Positions 34,326 through 45,430 of a DNA stretch of 64,000 nucleotides are shown here, one piece after another. Position 1 is the first letter of the stretch; each line of letters begins with the position of its first letter. The notes beneath the pieces are model-generated. The model was not told the origin of the DNA. It made no database searches and saw only the letters and a list, made by a program, of their open reading frames with translations. The stretch is from the NCBI GenBank assembly GCA_963969525.1, contig CAXAKX010000151.1:124001-188000 (forward strand), in the 5' to 3' direction. The translations under genes and the position numbers were made by a program. This stretch comes from Ontholestes murinus. Its lineage: Eukaryota > Arthropoda > Insecta > Coleoptera > Staphylinidae.

Positions 34326-34395
34326 GTTAGGTCAGATGAATTCCATTCAACGTAGACTTGCATTTGCAATTTTTGTTATTCGTTGTTTACTAAGG
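34326..34395 (+). CDS. Possible small coding exon
   Basis: A 70-base segment between an acceptor-like site (pyrimidine-rich TATCTTTTTCTAATTGCAG) and a donor consensus (AAG then GTAAGTGG at 34396). One frame is open throughout and includes an ATG (34338) followed by MNSIQRRLAFAIFVIRCLL, a signal-like hydrophobic peptide. No neighbouring exon was found and the piece is short, so it may be chance. Confidence 0.15.
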
Positions 34396-34564
34396 TAAGT
34401 GGAGTTAATTGTAGTTTTGAGAAAACTGAGTTTAAAATTTCTGTAAAGTAGATAGTTTAATATAAGCTTCTAAATAGTAGTATGCAAAATTAAATACATC
34501 AGCTGCATTTTTCTTATAATCGATTCAGCCACTCTCTTGATGGAACCAAATTTTCAAATTGGGA

Positions 34565-34682
34565 GAAGTAAAACTCTTATTTTGTTCCATTTCTTTATTT
34601 TCAGGTAACTGACACGTGTTTCGGCCCTTAAGTATTATTATCAAAGTTAAAGAAATGGAACAAAACAAGAGTTTCACTTCTA
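34565..34682. repeat. Foldback with Penelope-like tail motif
   Basis: GAAGTAAAACTCTTATTTTGTTCCATTTCTTTA pairs with the complement of AAAGAAATGGAACAAAACAAGAGTTTCACTTC, about 33 bases each arm. The centre, on minus, reads TTTGATAATAATACTTAAGGGCCGAAACACGTGTC. Confidence 0.65.
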
Positions 34683-34844
34683 TCAAATTGGCATTTTTCT
34701 TAGTGTTTTTGTGATGTGTACAGCTTACATGACATTTTTAAAACATTTTGTTATATTTTATCACTAGTTTATAGATAGCAAGCACCACTATCAGCTAATT
34801 TGTTTAAACCGATCGTATTACAATCCTCTTTCAATTCTTAATTT

Positions 34845-35340
34845 TTTTTTCAAAAAATTATTTTGCTCATTTCCAATTTCTTCCATGCCTGTAAAAGATA
34901 TTTTCATGTTACACATCCTAAACATGGGTTTACTGTTTTTTTAATACACTGTTGCATGCGCTTGAACTAATTCTCAAAGCACTTTTTTTCATTCCTATTG
35001 AGGTACCTCTAATGCATCTATTTTGAATCGCTTCTTCAGGCGCCGAAAAACGTTTTTCCAAAAAACCTTTTTCCCTCATTTCAAATTTCTTCCATGCCTG
35101 TCTGAAGGTATTTTCATGGTGCACGTCCTAAACATGGATTTTTTGTTTTTATGTAATATTTTCCATTAAGATTAATACACTGTTGCATGCCCTTCAACAA
35201 ATTTTCAAAGCAATTTTTCCATTCCTATTGATGTACCTCTAAAGCATCGCATCTATTTTGAATCATTTCTTCAAGCGTCGAGATTTTTTTTCCAAAAAAA
35301 CCGTTTTCCCTCATTTCCAATTTCTTCCATGCCTGTCTGG
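34845..35340 (-). repeat. Tandem repeats derived from a mariner transposase 3' end (left part)
   Basis: The word TTCCATGCCTGT recurs at 34881, 35090, 35325 and, after an insertion, 37910 (spacing 209 and 235 bases on the left). GTACCTCTAA recurs at 35003, 35234, 37861 and 37991. On the minus strand a unit encodes FEKRFSAPEEAIQN, then a block equal to NCFENLLKGMQQCINLNGKYY, the C-terminal end of a mariner transposase. It is followed by 3' UTR containing FRQAWKKFEMREKGF-like codons. The units differ by substitutions and small indels. Confidence 0.7.
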
Positions 35341-35366
35341 TTTATTTATTTACGGTATAACACCTT

Positions 35367-36530
35367 TTACATAAAATAAAACAAGAACAATTTAATTGGA
35401 ATTATAAAAAGAAAAAAAAATACAATACATAAATTTGACCAACATGTACGCGTCTCACTTATAATCATGTGATCCATGTCAAACCAGGGATATTTAATCA
35501 GTTGATTGGCCAGGTCCATTAAACGGGCAAGGGAATTGTGATGAACTGATTCGGTTCTGTATGTATCCACATGAAAAAAGAGGTTCGATCGAGTAGTACA
35601 CTCCGGGACATGGAAAGTAAGTTGATCCATTAGATTCGGAGAATCCATTATTCCATTTAGCAAGTTATGAAGAAAACATAAGTCCGATATTTTCCTGCGA
35701 TCCTCAAGTGTGGAAATCTTGAAAATGTTCATTATTGCACCATATTCTCCAGATGCATGCTGCCATCCAATCTTGAATTCCATGCATCTTAAGAACTTTT
35801 TTTGAACCATTTCTAGACGGTTAATATTGGTTTGAGTAAACGGAGTCCATACAACAGAGGCATATTCCAAATGGCAACGTACAAGTGAGCAATAAAGAGT
35901 TTTTATACATCCAGCATTCAAATTTTTACTAATATGCCAAACATAACCCCACATCTGTAATGCTTTCATACTAATATTTAATAAAAATTTAGAATCAAAT
36001 GTAATGGCTAGGTCTTTTATAGTATAAACTCTTGTAAGGTTAGATGACCCAATTGAATATGTATATTCAATTCTATTACCATCTCTCGATGTAGTCAAAT
36101 AATAGCATTTGTTTATATTTAAAATCAGTTTGTTACTAGAACACCACTCATTCAAACGAACAAGATCTTCCTGCATTTTATGACAATCATCTCGAGTGAA
36201 AATTGTTTTATAAATTTTTAGATCGTCTGCATATAATAAAAATTCGCAGTTTTTAATAATATCTTGTATGTCATTAATAAAAATATTGAACAAAAGTGGT
36301 CCACACGGTGACCCTTGAGGCACACCTGAAGTGACATTTATTGGATATGAAGTATAATTTTTAATCCGTACATATTGCGAACGATTAGTTAAAAAGGAAG
36401 ACACCCAATTTAAAGTATTTCTATTAAACCCATAACTTTTCAGTTTTGTCAATAATATATTATAATCAATCTTATCAAATGCCTTGGAAAAATCTGTGTA
36501 TATAGTATCAACTTGATTACGAGTTTCCAA
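35367..36530 (-). pseudogene. RT catalytic core and C-terminus (387 codons open)
   Basis: It begins METRNQVDTIYTDFSKAFDKID (motif A with Asp), then SGVPQGSPCGPLLFNIFIND (motif B), FLLYADDLKIYK (YADD intact), LNEWCSSNKLILNINKC, and a C-terminal extension with HLEYASVVWTPF and RRKISDLCFLHNLLNG. All RT catalytic residues are present and the frame is long, so this copy is young. The upstream deletion still breaks the gene. Its start codon is accidental; the true protein starts far upstream. Confidence 0.85.
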
Positions 36531-37817
36531 GGCATTTTAGGAATGACCGATTGGATGGATAATTCACGATAGTTTTTCATGAGATGTTTCTCGCCTGATT
36601 TAAAAATAGGAATTACATAGGCAGTTTTCCACTGTGAAGGCATAATACCTAGACTTAAAGATTTTGAAAACATATTGAAGATTGGAACGCAAAGCGAGTA
36701 AATACAATTTTGGATAAAGTAACTCGATATTTGATCCGGTCCATAAGTATGAGATGTTTTGAGACTTAATATAATATTAAATACCTCTTGGAGAGTTATA
36801 ATTAAAGGGTTGTCATTAACTAGATTTAAGTTGCATGCATTATGAACTATGGGACAATCGTTTGAGGATGAATAGACTGAAGAAAAATAGTCAGAGAACA
36901 AGTTAACTATTTCAGATCCACCATTTGCTGCTAAATTATTATAACACATCGTATTAGGATAACCTTCTTCCTTTTTAAATTCTCTTGCATATTGCCAAAA
37001 ATACTTTGGGTTAGAATTTAGTGAAAACTCCACAGTTGATAAATAGTTATTGTAACAAACTTTACTTAAAAATTTACATTGCTCGCGAAGACATGAGAAT
37101 TCGTAATAATCGTCATGTAAACCACTTCTCTTATATTTTGCATGAACCGCCTTCTTTTTGTGAATTAAAGAAATTAATACACTCGACATCCATCGGGGAT
37201 ATGATCTTGCATTACGGTAAATATATTTGCAAGGCACAAATCTGTCAATTGCTAAATATATAATGTTGTCAAATTTATCCACAATACAATCCACGTCAGA
37301 GTTTGATAAAATAAAGTCCCAGTTTACCGAGTTAAAGTGACTATTCAATGACTCATAGTCCGCCAGATGGAACATATATTTCTTTTCGCAAGTTATAAGT
37401 TTTTTGACATCATTAACTAATAATGTAAAGATATATGCATGATGATGAATACTAGTTGGAAGAAGAGTATCATTTGCAAGAGACACCGATGTGTTGGGGA
37501 CAGAGGAGAAACATAAGTCGAGGAATACTCCTCGAGAATTGGGAATATCGATAATTTGGGTAGCGTTTAAAAAATTGAAACAATTTACATCATTAGCTGT
37601 AGGATTAACTTGGGTACATATACCATTATTCCATACAATATTAGGTAGAATATAGTCGCTACATATTAATAAATTATTACAATTATATAACTCTGCGATT
37701 TCTAAGACATTATTGAAATGCAATTTATATTTTTCGATTGAGGAAGAGGGAGGTATATAAATTCCACCAATTATATAAGATATATTTTTTAATTTTAATA
37801 AAACAAAAAGCTGCTCA
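36449..37817 (-). pseudogene. Endonuclease C-terminus and RT N-terminal part
   Basis: The frame is open for over 420 codons. It begins ISYIIGGIYIPPSSS and LLICSDYILPNIVWNN (Asp/Asn pair of the endonuclease, with Ile for the usual Asn after Tyr). It continues with VFLDLCFSSVP, a linker with KKAVHAKYKRSG and NPKYFWQYAREFKK, SHTYGPDQISSYF, MPSQWKTAYVIPIFKSGE, and NYRELSIQSVIPK. There the sequence jumps: about 60 residues that should hold the QHGF block are missing and the frame changes into the RT piece that overlaps its end. Confidence 0.8.
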
Positions 37818-37828
37818 ATAGAATTATC

Positions 37829-38345
37829 AATTTTTAAAGCACTCTTTTTATTCCTACTGAGGTACCTCTAAAGACAAAGAGAAAACAGTTTTCCCTTATT
37901 TCCAATTTCTTCCATGCCTGTCTGAAGATATTTAATATCCTATTGCATGCCCTTGAATCAATTTTTAAAGCTCTTTCTCCATTCCTATTTAGGTACCTCT
38001 AAAGCATCCATTTTGAACCGTTTCTTCAGGCATCGAAAAACGTTGACCTCGTATTTTGTATTTCATTGGGTGCCAAATCAGAGCTGTACGATGGATAACA
38101 CACTAATTCATCTTTTTCACTTCTTAAAAAGTCTTTTTGTTTAAATCAATGTGCTAGAGCTCGAATTATTCTGGTGAAGGTTGGTTTCCTATTTTTCCAA
38201 AGACTTTTAACAAACAAATGGTTCTGTATACCATCCTGAATTAGTGATCTGACAATGCACTAATGTTGTAGTTGACACATGCTTCGAATTTATTGTTGAT
38301 TTTACTTTACATGTTCACTTAAAAAAACATATTCTAACAATTAAT
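37829..38345 (-). pseudogene. Mariner transposase remnant plus last tandem units
   Basis: On the minus strand, from about 38150 downward: VCYPSYSSDLAPNEIQ (the catalytic region normally followed by the third Asp), then RGQRFSMPEETVQNGCF, after which the sequence becomes a unit of the tandem array (37829-38030). It shows that the array grew from this element's own 3' end. The helix-turn-helix and first Asp were not found. Confidence 0.65.
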
Positions 38346-38359
38346 ATAAGTAGTTTAAA

Positions 38360-38710
38360 TAAATTACTCAATAATTTAGAGCAGGGAACCTGAGGGCGGA
38401 GTTCACGTAATATTCTTCCACTCAGACCCATATTATTGGATGATGTAAACCTCATCAGAAATATATTTTAGCCATTTTTTGGCAATATTCGGCCATTACT
38501 AGTTTATTTTTGCTCATTTTGTATGAGACTATTTTTTAACGTTTTATGTTTATTAGTCTTTAGCTTTCTTTCCAAAAAATACATATGAAACAAAAATTTT
38601 GGATAGATGAAGCGGGACGGAGTCCATGCAGGTGCGATGATCTTCCACTCTAACTCTTGTTTTCTCCATAATGCTGAGGGAGCAAACATTCTCTTGACAT
38701 GTCATTTTGT
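38360..38710 (-). mobile_element. Possible 3' end of a non-LTR element
   Basis: On minus, GAGTGGAAGAATATTACGTG and ACTCCGCCCT (38440-38395) match 55390-55425 on plus, where the sequence ends in a short AATAC repeat tail. No clear coding block. The 61-codon minus frame 38689-38504 is of unknown meaning. Confidence 0.35.
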
Positions 38711-39055
38711 TTTCATCATTATTATTCTTTTAGTAAACATAATTTAACTTAGTTAAGTAAAGAAAGTCAAAAAGGATGTTATATTAAAAATATATAAGCA
38801 GGTAACTATCACACCATTTATTTTGTTTATTATAAGCGAAGCCTTTAAAACATTAATTTAGTATAAAACGTATTTATAAATAATTATGTCAATTTAATAT
38901 TAAATGGTTATAAATATTAAATAAATATCAACAAAATAACTACTCAAAAAATATTTTTTAAACATGAAAATCAGTTAAAAGATTTAAGGGTCACTATCAC
39001 ATTTTCAGAATGGATTTCGATGTAAGTGGAACTAAGGAAATCCATCAAGGAAATT
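38711..39055. other. AT-rich stretch, nothing recognised
   Basis: No motif seen. Confidence 0.35.
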
Positions 39056-39790
39056 CATGGGCACCGTATGTGTTTTTTTTATGTTTCTGACGTTTGAGGC
39101 GCGCGTTATTTTACGACCAATCTCTTGGACGTCGCCCTAGTGTGTATGAGGGGGAAACTTTAAACAATGGAACAACTCGCGAATTTTGTTTATAGCCCCA
39201 AAATGAAATATGGTAAATTGCATTTGCTGGCTTATCGGAGCAATAGTGCTGCGTGGCTATTATTAGTTCAGCAACATCAGAAACGAGCACAGCCAGCAGG
39301 AAGCAAAGCGGGAGGAGAAAGAAAGGACCAGCGCCAGGATAATAATGGTGTGCGTGTACATATGTGTGTGTGTGTGTGCGTACGTGTATGTGTGTGTGGA
39401 CGGGGGAGACGAGGAGGACACGATGGGTGGACGTTGCGTGGGGGAAGGAGAGAGAGCGCGCATAGAGTCCGGAATATCTAATCCGGTGATGTAGCGCGGT
39501 GTCAAGTCCAAGTAAACCGAGCTGGACTAGTCGAGGTATTGATCTTTGAGAAGCGAAAGTTTACAGCCCCCGTCTCTGCACCCCTACACAGCTCCCTGCC
39601 GCCCCCCGCGCGCACCCCTTCGCGAGTTTAGAAGCGAGCGGACGGACGCTGGTCATTCCGCTCAGGGAGAGAGGAGCTCCTCTCCTCCTCTTCCTCTTCC
39701 TCCTCCTCGTACCTCGTTTACATATTCCCTATCCTGCAGGAACTCGCCTCGCACACCCCTATAGACCCCCTTGTGCAGGATATGAGGTTA
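39056..39790. promoter_or_regulatory. GC-rich island 5, sharing a block with island 6
   Basis: Rich in CpG and free of transposon motifs. It contains TTTTACGACC (a caudal/Abd-B-like word, 39112), a GT microsatellite (39361-39399), and GATCTTTGA (39541, TCF-like in reverse). The block 39598-39750 is shared with 54166-54320: TTTAGAAGCGAGCGGACGG, ACGCTGGTCATTCCGCTC and, after a variable middle, CCTCGTACCTCGTTTACATA and TTCCCTATCCTGCAGGAACT. The word TATCCTGCA also reappears inverted (TGCAGGATA) at 39774-39782. Confidence 0.45.
39350..39400. repeat. GT-rich microsatellite
   Basis: Imperfect (GT)n with CG and AC interruptions inside GC island 5. Confidence 0.8.
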
Positions 39791-40156
39791 ACTGAAGTAA
39801 TTTTACTGAGACAAAAATTTAAGAATGCAGTTTCCTTTTACAGATATTTTATTTAAACACTCGTTATTCAACAGCCACGTTCTAATAATCAATGGTAACA
39901 CTATTACTTTAATTGGGTTAAATAAAGTATCTTCGGATATTATTTGACAAGTTTAATGGAGCAAATAAATTTTTAAGATATATACTTATGTCTCAATAAT
40001 ACTTCATAGTTTTCTTTGATATATAAAATTATGTGATTTATAAATAATCCTTTGATTTACAAAAATAAAGCTCCAAAATACAATCAATAAAGTGTAAGAA
40101 CATATACTATAAATATAAATTAAACCAGGTAATTTCCTGAATCTAAATTCCATTTC
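39791..40156. other. AT-rich stretch, nothing recognised
   Basis: No gene or repeat motif seen. Confidence 0.35.
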
Positions 40157-41430
40157 CAAATTAATAATAATAAATAAACTTTATTCTAATAAAAATATTA
40201 TATACTTAAAAGTAGAACGCGCGTTAAAATTAAATAGAATTTACAACTAATGATTCTGTAAATATTCATTCATATTATATGGCTCAATATCTCTCAACAT
40301 TTTAAATAGATTCGATTTGAGGGCTTTAAAATTTGTTTCATTTTATAATTTTAGGGGGAGGTTGTTATATAATTTTAAATGTGTATTACTAGCTCCTTTC
40401 TCTGTAAAGGTATACTTATGTTTTGGATAAACAAGCTCTGCCTTTTGACGGGTGATATATTGGTGTGATTGGATATATTCAGAGAAGTAATTTTATGTTT
40501 CGAAATCAAAATTAAACATTCCATAATGTATAGGCCCAGTGATAGTAAGTATATTCTTTGCAGAAAAAAATAGATCTTCATGATACACCCTGTTTTAAAC
40601 CTATCATGTTTCTAAATGCTCGTTTCTGTGTATTACATATTTTGTAAATATTTTCTCATTTAATAAAAAAATGGTTTTAAAAACGTTTGTGAAATCATAT
40701 ACTGTGTCAGTATTTTATTAAGTGATATGGAGTTTCAACAAGTAACGGCCTCATCAATCCAGTATTATATCATTGGCCCCAATTTATTATACCACACATA
40801 ATATGTGATTCAAAATTGTCATGACAAAGTATTTTTAATGTATCGAACGGTACAAAACATTGTAGAGTCCATAATTTAGTGAGTAAATTAAAATCATCTA
40901 TATGAATCCCAAGAAATTTAGATCGGGACAGTTCGTAATCATTATCACCGAATTTTAAAATTTAAATTTAAATAATATATATTTCGTTTTTGTTTTGGAA
41001 TCATGCCATAATTAAGTCAAGGGCGCACTTTCTATTTTCTAAAATGTTCCAAGTTTTTGCCACTGACACAAGTTGGTGCCTGCATAATTAACAAATTGAG
41101 GATTGGACTCGAAAGAACAAACAGATCATTAATAAAAGTATTAAATTATAATGGGCAAAGTATAATTCCTTGTGGGACACCCATTGTAATATCTATGACA
41201 CCTGAATGCAACTATGACCATTTTTTAATATTTCAATTATTTGGTGTCTATCAGTTAAATACGATTTGAACCAATTTTGTGCCACACCACGAAAAGTATA
41301 GTCGTGTAGCTTTGCAAGAAGAATTTTTTGAGCAAAGCAGTCAAGTGCCTTAGTTATTCTAGTGGTATCCCACAAGGAAATTTGGTCTCTTTCCAGAGTA
41401 AATAAAATACATTGAATGAAATTAATCAAA
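40157..41430 (-). pseudogene. Non-LTR element remnant, RT C-terminal part and 3' end
   Basis: On minus from 41430: ITKALDCFAQKILLAKL (motif A region), RGVAQNWFKSYLTDRHQIIEI, GVPQGIILCPL-like motif B (about 41185), HIDDFNLLTKLW, and a C-terminal block with ELVYPKHKYTFTEKGASNTHLKLYNN (40440-40360), typical of Jockey/CR1-type ends. A TTATTATTATTAA tail is at 40157-40175. The YADD region is unreadable. Upstream sequence seems to continue at 45.0-45.4 kb beyond an inserted plus-strand element. Confidence 0.65.
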
Positions 41431-41434
41431 AAGA

Positions 41435-41635
41435 GATGTTTTTATTTAGTTGATGCTTGAAGCCATTTTGAAAATAAGGACACGGTTTTTATTATCAGTG
41501 ACCGGTTTCAACCATTACATGGTCATTTTCAAACTACAATTGTAGTCACTAATTATAAAATCTGTGTGTGATAACAAAAAAGTGAATTGCATTTATTGTC
41601 CTAATTTTCAAAGATGTTTTTATGTTCTTCTTTAA
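41435..41635. repeat. Foldback with Penelope-like tail motif
   Basis: On minus, TTGAAAATGACC, loop, GGTTGAAACCGGTC (41532-41496). The outer words AGAGATGTTTTTAT and AAGATGTTTTTAT are direct. TTTTGAAAATAAGGACA and its complement TGTCCTAATTTTCAAAG form an inverted pair around it. Confidence 0.5.
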
Positions 41636-42105
41636 GGTAAACACGGAATATACAAATCGTTCCAAAGAAAAAGATGTCTGGATCCTCGCGAATAGTTGTT
41701 CTTGGGACTGCTGAAAACGTAGGAATTACATCAGCCCAACGGCGGTCATTTATAATATTAACAACTGTGCACCGGGCACTTGTACAGCGGATATTGAAAC
41801 ACATTTGAAAAACAACATTGGTGTGTCTAATGCAACTTGTATATCGCTCACCAACAATAACATATACTCTTCATTCAATTGAGGTAATCCTATCTGCCGA
41901 GAAGTGACCCAAAGGTGTGACTGTTCGTCCCTTCGTAAATCGTCGTCGCAAACACACGGGTACTACAGAAAAACCGGAAACTACAAACGTAACCAATACT
42001 AGTTTTTTACACCAAGAAATAACGCCTGTTCAAGGAATTTAGTGCCACGTATTGAACGGAGGTCACCATCACCGCATCAAACGTCTTCTTGAAATGTACA
42101 AGTTT

Positions 42106-42692
42106 ACTACCAGAATGTACGAGGTTTGCGCTCTAAGTTACATTTAATGAATACCGCTAGAGCGTTGATGGAATATGATGTTATTATTTTAACTGAAACA
42201 AGGTTGTTAAACTCTATTTCCATTTTTGAACTAGGTTTTTATGTCTTTAATGTTTATTGGTACGATCGGGATAATGTAGCCACCCGTAAATCTCACGGGG
42301 GTAGAGTTCTGATTGCAGTATCCAGACGTTATAATTCTAATGTAGTCTTCAGTTATCCCCTTCACGAAGAGTTGTATGTAAGCATTAGTCATGGCTATGA
42401 CACTGTTATATTCGGAGTAGTATACATTCCTCCTAACTTCGACTATATTGCTTATCAGAAACATTGTGATAATATTGAGTCTATTATTAATTGTAATACC
42501 TTGCTCATGTACGGTGACTACAATTTACCCCATGCTACATGGATTAATGATATCTATGGAGTAAATACGGATTCCACCTGTCCTAAAACTTCACTGGTAG
42601 CTAACTTATTTGGCTTTCTAAACTGTCACCAAGTGAACACAATTTATAATAATAACTCAGTTATTCTTGATTTTTGTGCCCATCGATTTTAA
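42106..42692 (+). pseudogene. AP-type endonuclease domain
   Basis: It starts VYYQNVRGLRSKL (a standard opening with the first Asn), then DVIILTETRLL (Glu), GGRVLIAVSRR, VIFGVVYIPPN, LLMYGDYNLPHATW (Asp/Asn), and VILDFCAH, where the frame ends. The DxxxSDH end of the domain is displaced to the next frame (about 42730-42760, PCDTHHPAL). It cuts target DNA in living relatives; here the frame change after residue 188 separates it from the RT. Confidence 0.8.
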
Positions 42693-43039
42693 AATAAAAT
42701 GGAGCTTTTTGAATCGCAATTCCCGATCGTCCCTTGTGACACGCACCATCCAGCATTGGACTGTTCTTCAACATTACAATCTCCCCCTAAGAATACATGG
42801 CAGGGAACAGAAAATAATTATATTTATAATTTTAATCATGCTGACTACACAGCCTAAAATAATGCATTTATTAATATTAGGTGGAACGATTTATTGAATT
42901 GCCTTAATATTAATGAAGCATGCGTTACATTTTATTCAACCCTTTTTGAACTTATTGAGCTCCACGTTCTGAAAAAATATATAAACGCTCAAACTTCTAG
43001 TCTTCCAATTTGGTTTAAAAAAGAACTAAATATAGATTT

Positions 43040-44801
43040 TTAAAGAAAACCCTCCACAAAAAGTATATTATATCACAATCTGCTGAAGACTATGATATAT
43101 TTAGCAAAGCTCGTGACCATTGCAAGAGACTGGCAAACGAGTGTTACTTAAATCATATTAATATTGTTGAATATTCTCTGAAACAAAATCCCAAAGCTTT
43201 CTGGGGTTATATTAACTCTAAAAGAGCTTCTAACCAGATTCCTACAATGTTTGTGAACGGCAATTCCCTTGTTAACGACACCGATAGCATAGTTAACCTC
43301 TTTGCCCAGTTTTTAGGTATGTGTATCATTCGCCGAGCGTTCACCCGTCATCGAATGTTAACAGCATTTCTACTTATAGTAATAATCATATAAACAAATG
43401 CGTTTCCCTACATTAAACATATTAGATATGTTGTATGAGTTATCATCATTGAATCATAACAACAGCTCAAGGCCAGATGGACTAAGCGCAACCGTCTTTA
43501 AAAATTGCGCATTTTCACTTAGTCGCCCATTATGGCTTTTATTCAACGCAACCCTGTCTGAGGGTAGCTTTCCGCTTGCTGGAAGAGTGCTTACATCACA
43601 CCAATTTTCAAATCGGGTGAACGAAATCGTGATGACAATTATAGACCGATCTCTATATTAGGTGTAGCACCTAAAATTTTTGAAAAGCTTCTTTGTAAAT
43701 ACCTTACAGCGGTACTGCAATCCTCGATTTCTATGTGTCAACATGGTTTTCGTACCCAAAAATCGACCTCTACTAATCTTTTAGTGTATGCATATATTGT
43801 TCGTGCTTTTGAGGAGCGGTGTCAGGTGGACTCCATCTACACCGATTTCTCGAAGGCATTCGACACTGTCGATCATACCTTACTTGTGAACAAATTAAGG
43901 AACTTTGGTGTTGATAGAGTCGTATCTCTCGGATAAATACCAATGTTAACATTGGGCGCTGTCATTCACGCCCCATCTATGTCACGTCATGTGTACCTCA
44001 GGGGTCACAATTGGGCCCTCTTCTATTTAACTTATTCATAAACTACGTGGTTACATGCTTTACCAATGCTGAGTGCCTTCTCTTTGCTGATGATATGAAA
44101 ATATTCATGAAAATGCGTTCATTGAAGATGCCAATGTTCTTAATGATGACTTACAATCATTTGTTAGTTGGTGCGAGACCAATAAGCTCTCATTAAATTT
44201 AAAAAAAAATGCAATGTCATCACGTTTTCTAGAAGGCAAACAATGGTAGATTTTCAATATTCCATGCTGGGCGAACCTTTAATACGTGTAAACTGTGTAA
44301 AAGATGTGGGCGCGTTTAATACTACCTTATCTTTTTCAACGCACATCTCTAAGATTGTAGCAAAATCATACCAATTACTTGGATTTAGTAAACTTAACCT
44401 CAAAGATTTTCGGAACCTTGATACAATTATTGTATTATATAACGCGCTGGTTCGTTCGCATTTGGAATACTGCTCTTGCGTCTCCTTATAGCGGCACTGA
44501 TATTGATAAAATCGAGCAAGTACAACGAAAGTTTGTTAAATTTCTAGCTTACAAATTTCATCTTGTTGGAGACCACTGCGACCTACTCAATATGATTAAT
44601 GCGACAAGTTTATGTTCTCGGAGTGTTAGTCATAATATTATGCTGGTAAAAAAGATGTTTGATGAAACTATTGATTGTCCTGACCTTTTAAAGCTTCTTG
44701 GACTCCATGTTCCCGCTCGTCCTTTGCGTAATTCTAGTAAATTTCATATACCGTTCCATAGAACGGATTATGCGAAACAGTCTGCTACAACGCGCCAATA
44801 A
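43040..44801 (+). pseudogene. RT and C-terminal domain in broken frames
   Basis: Blocks in order: LKQNPKAFWGYINSKR (about 43180), SRPDGLSATVFKNCAF, LLFNATLSEGSFPL, NRDDNYRPISILGVAPKIFEKLL (43615-43690), MCQHGFRTQKSTSTNLLVYA (43733), VDSIYTDFSKAFDTVDHTLL (motif A, Asp present), TSCVPQGSQLGPLLFNLFIN (motif B, 43985-44045), LLFADDMKIFMKM (FADD, 44075-44113), LSFSTHISKIVAKSYQLLGF, YNALVRSHLEYCS, and a tail with CDLLNMINATSLCSRS. All catalytic residues are visible, though at least five frame changes separate them. Confidence 0.8.
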
Positions 44802-45019
44802 ATTCATAAATGAAACTTGGTTTGATATTTTTGTTTGATCTTTAAGTTCTTTGCGTCATGCACTTAGTGCAAAAAAGTTTAGATTAAAAAAAAGTGTTTG
44901 TGATATATGTATTATTTTTATTTTATTGTAACTACTCCAATTTTATTTTGTATATGTATGTAACTATATGAAATGGCCTCCGTTAAATAAATTATTATTA
45001 TTATTATTATTAAAGCAGT

Positions 45020-45430
45020 GCTGATTAATTGCTAGGATATGTTATTTTTTACAAACATATTCATATAGTTTTGAAAATATCGGCAAATTACTTATTGGTC
45101 TGTAATTTTCACCCATTTTATAAATCGGTTCGACTATGGTAAACTTTAGTTACCTGGAGACGATTTGCTTAGCTAATTATTTGTATATAAGAAATCACAG
45201 TGGTTTTCTGACACCATCCAAGCATTGTTTAAATAAAAACATGTAGATTTGAACAACACCACTGGTCTTTTTACTAAGCATCATTTTAATATTGCTTTCT
45301 AAATCGCTTATTGTCACTGAATGAAAATACATCGAAAATGGATTTTTATCTATAGTGATACGAGCATTTCTTTCAGTAAACAAATCATTTAGTATTATAT
45401 CTTTTGTTGAAATTTATAAAAAAAAATAAT
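45020..45430 (-). pseudogene. RT N-terminal piece, probable continuation of 40157-41430
   Basis: On minus, 45383-45195 encodes a pre-RT linker (VTISDLESNIKMMLSKKTSGVVQIYMFLF), then 45140-45050 reads FTIVEPIYKMGENYRPISNLPIFSKLYEYV, the finger block ahead of motif A. The following RT blocks would be expected next. They are found at 41400 and below on the same strand, on the other side of the plus-strand element. Confidence 0.6.

Larger units (their letters stand above)
35341..37828 (-). mobile_element. Non-LTR retrotransposon inserted in the tandem array
   Basis: Truncated at its 5' side within the endonuclease. On the minus strand it reads through the endonuclease C-terminus, the linker and the RT, and ends with a short TAAA-rich tail (GTAAATAAATAAA) at 35341. 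Array units lie directly on both sides (TGCCTGTCTGG at 35340, TCAATTTTTAAAGCACTC at 37829). Confidence 0.75.
41640..45015 (+). mobile_element. Near-full-length Jockey/CR1-like non-LTR element
   Basis: Order on plus: ORF1 C-terminus remnant (about 41640-42000), endonuclease (42106-42700), linker and RT (42900-44200), C-terminal domain (44240-44800), 3' UTR and (TTA)n tail (44990-45015). Many frame changes but no large deletion. It appears to lie inside a minus-strand element (40157-41430 plus 45040-45430). Confidence 0.8.

Noticed and set aside
39167..39481. 104-codon open frame (plus) in GC island 5
   Set aside because: The second half is the translated GT microsatellite (Cys/Val run) and Gly/Arg-rich noise. 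No splice or domain signal supports it as a gene.
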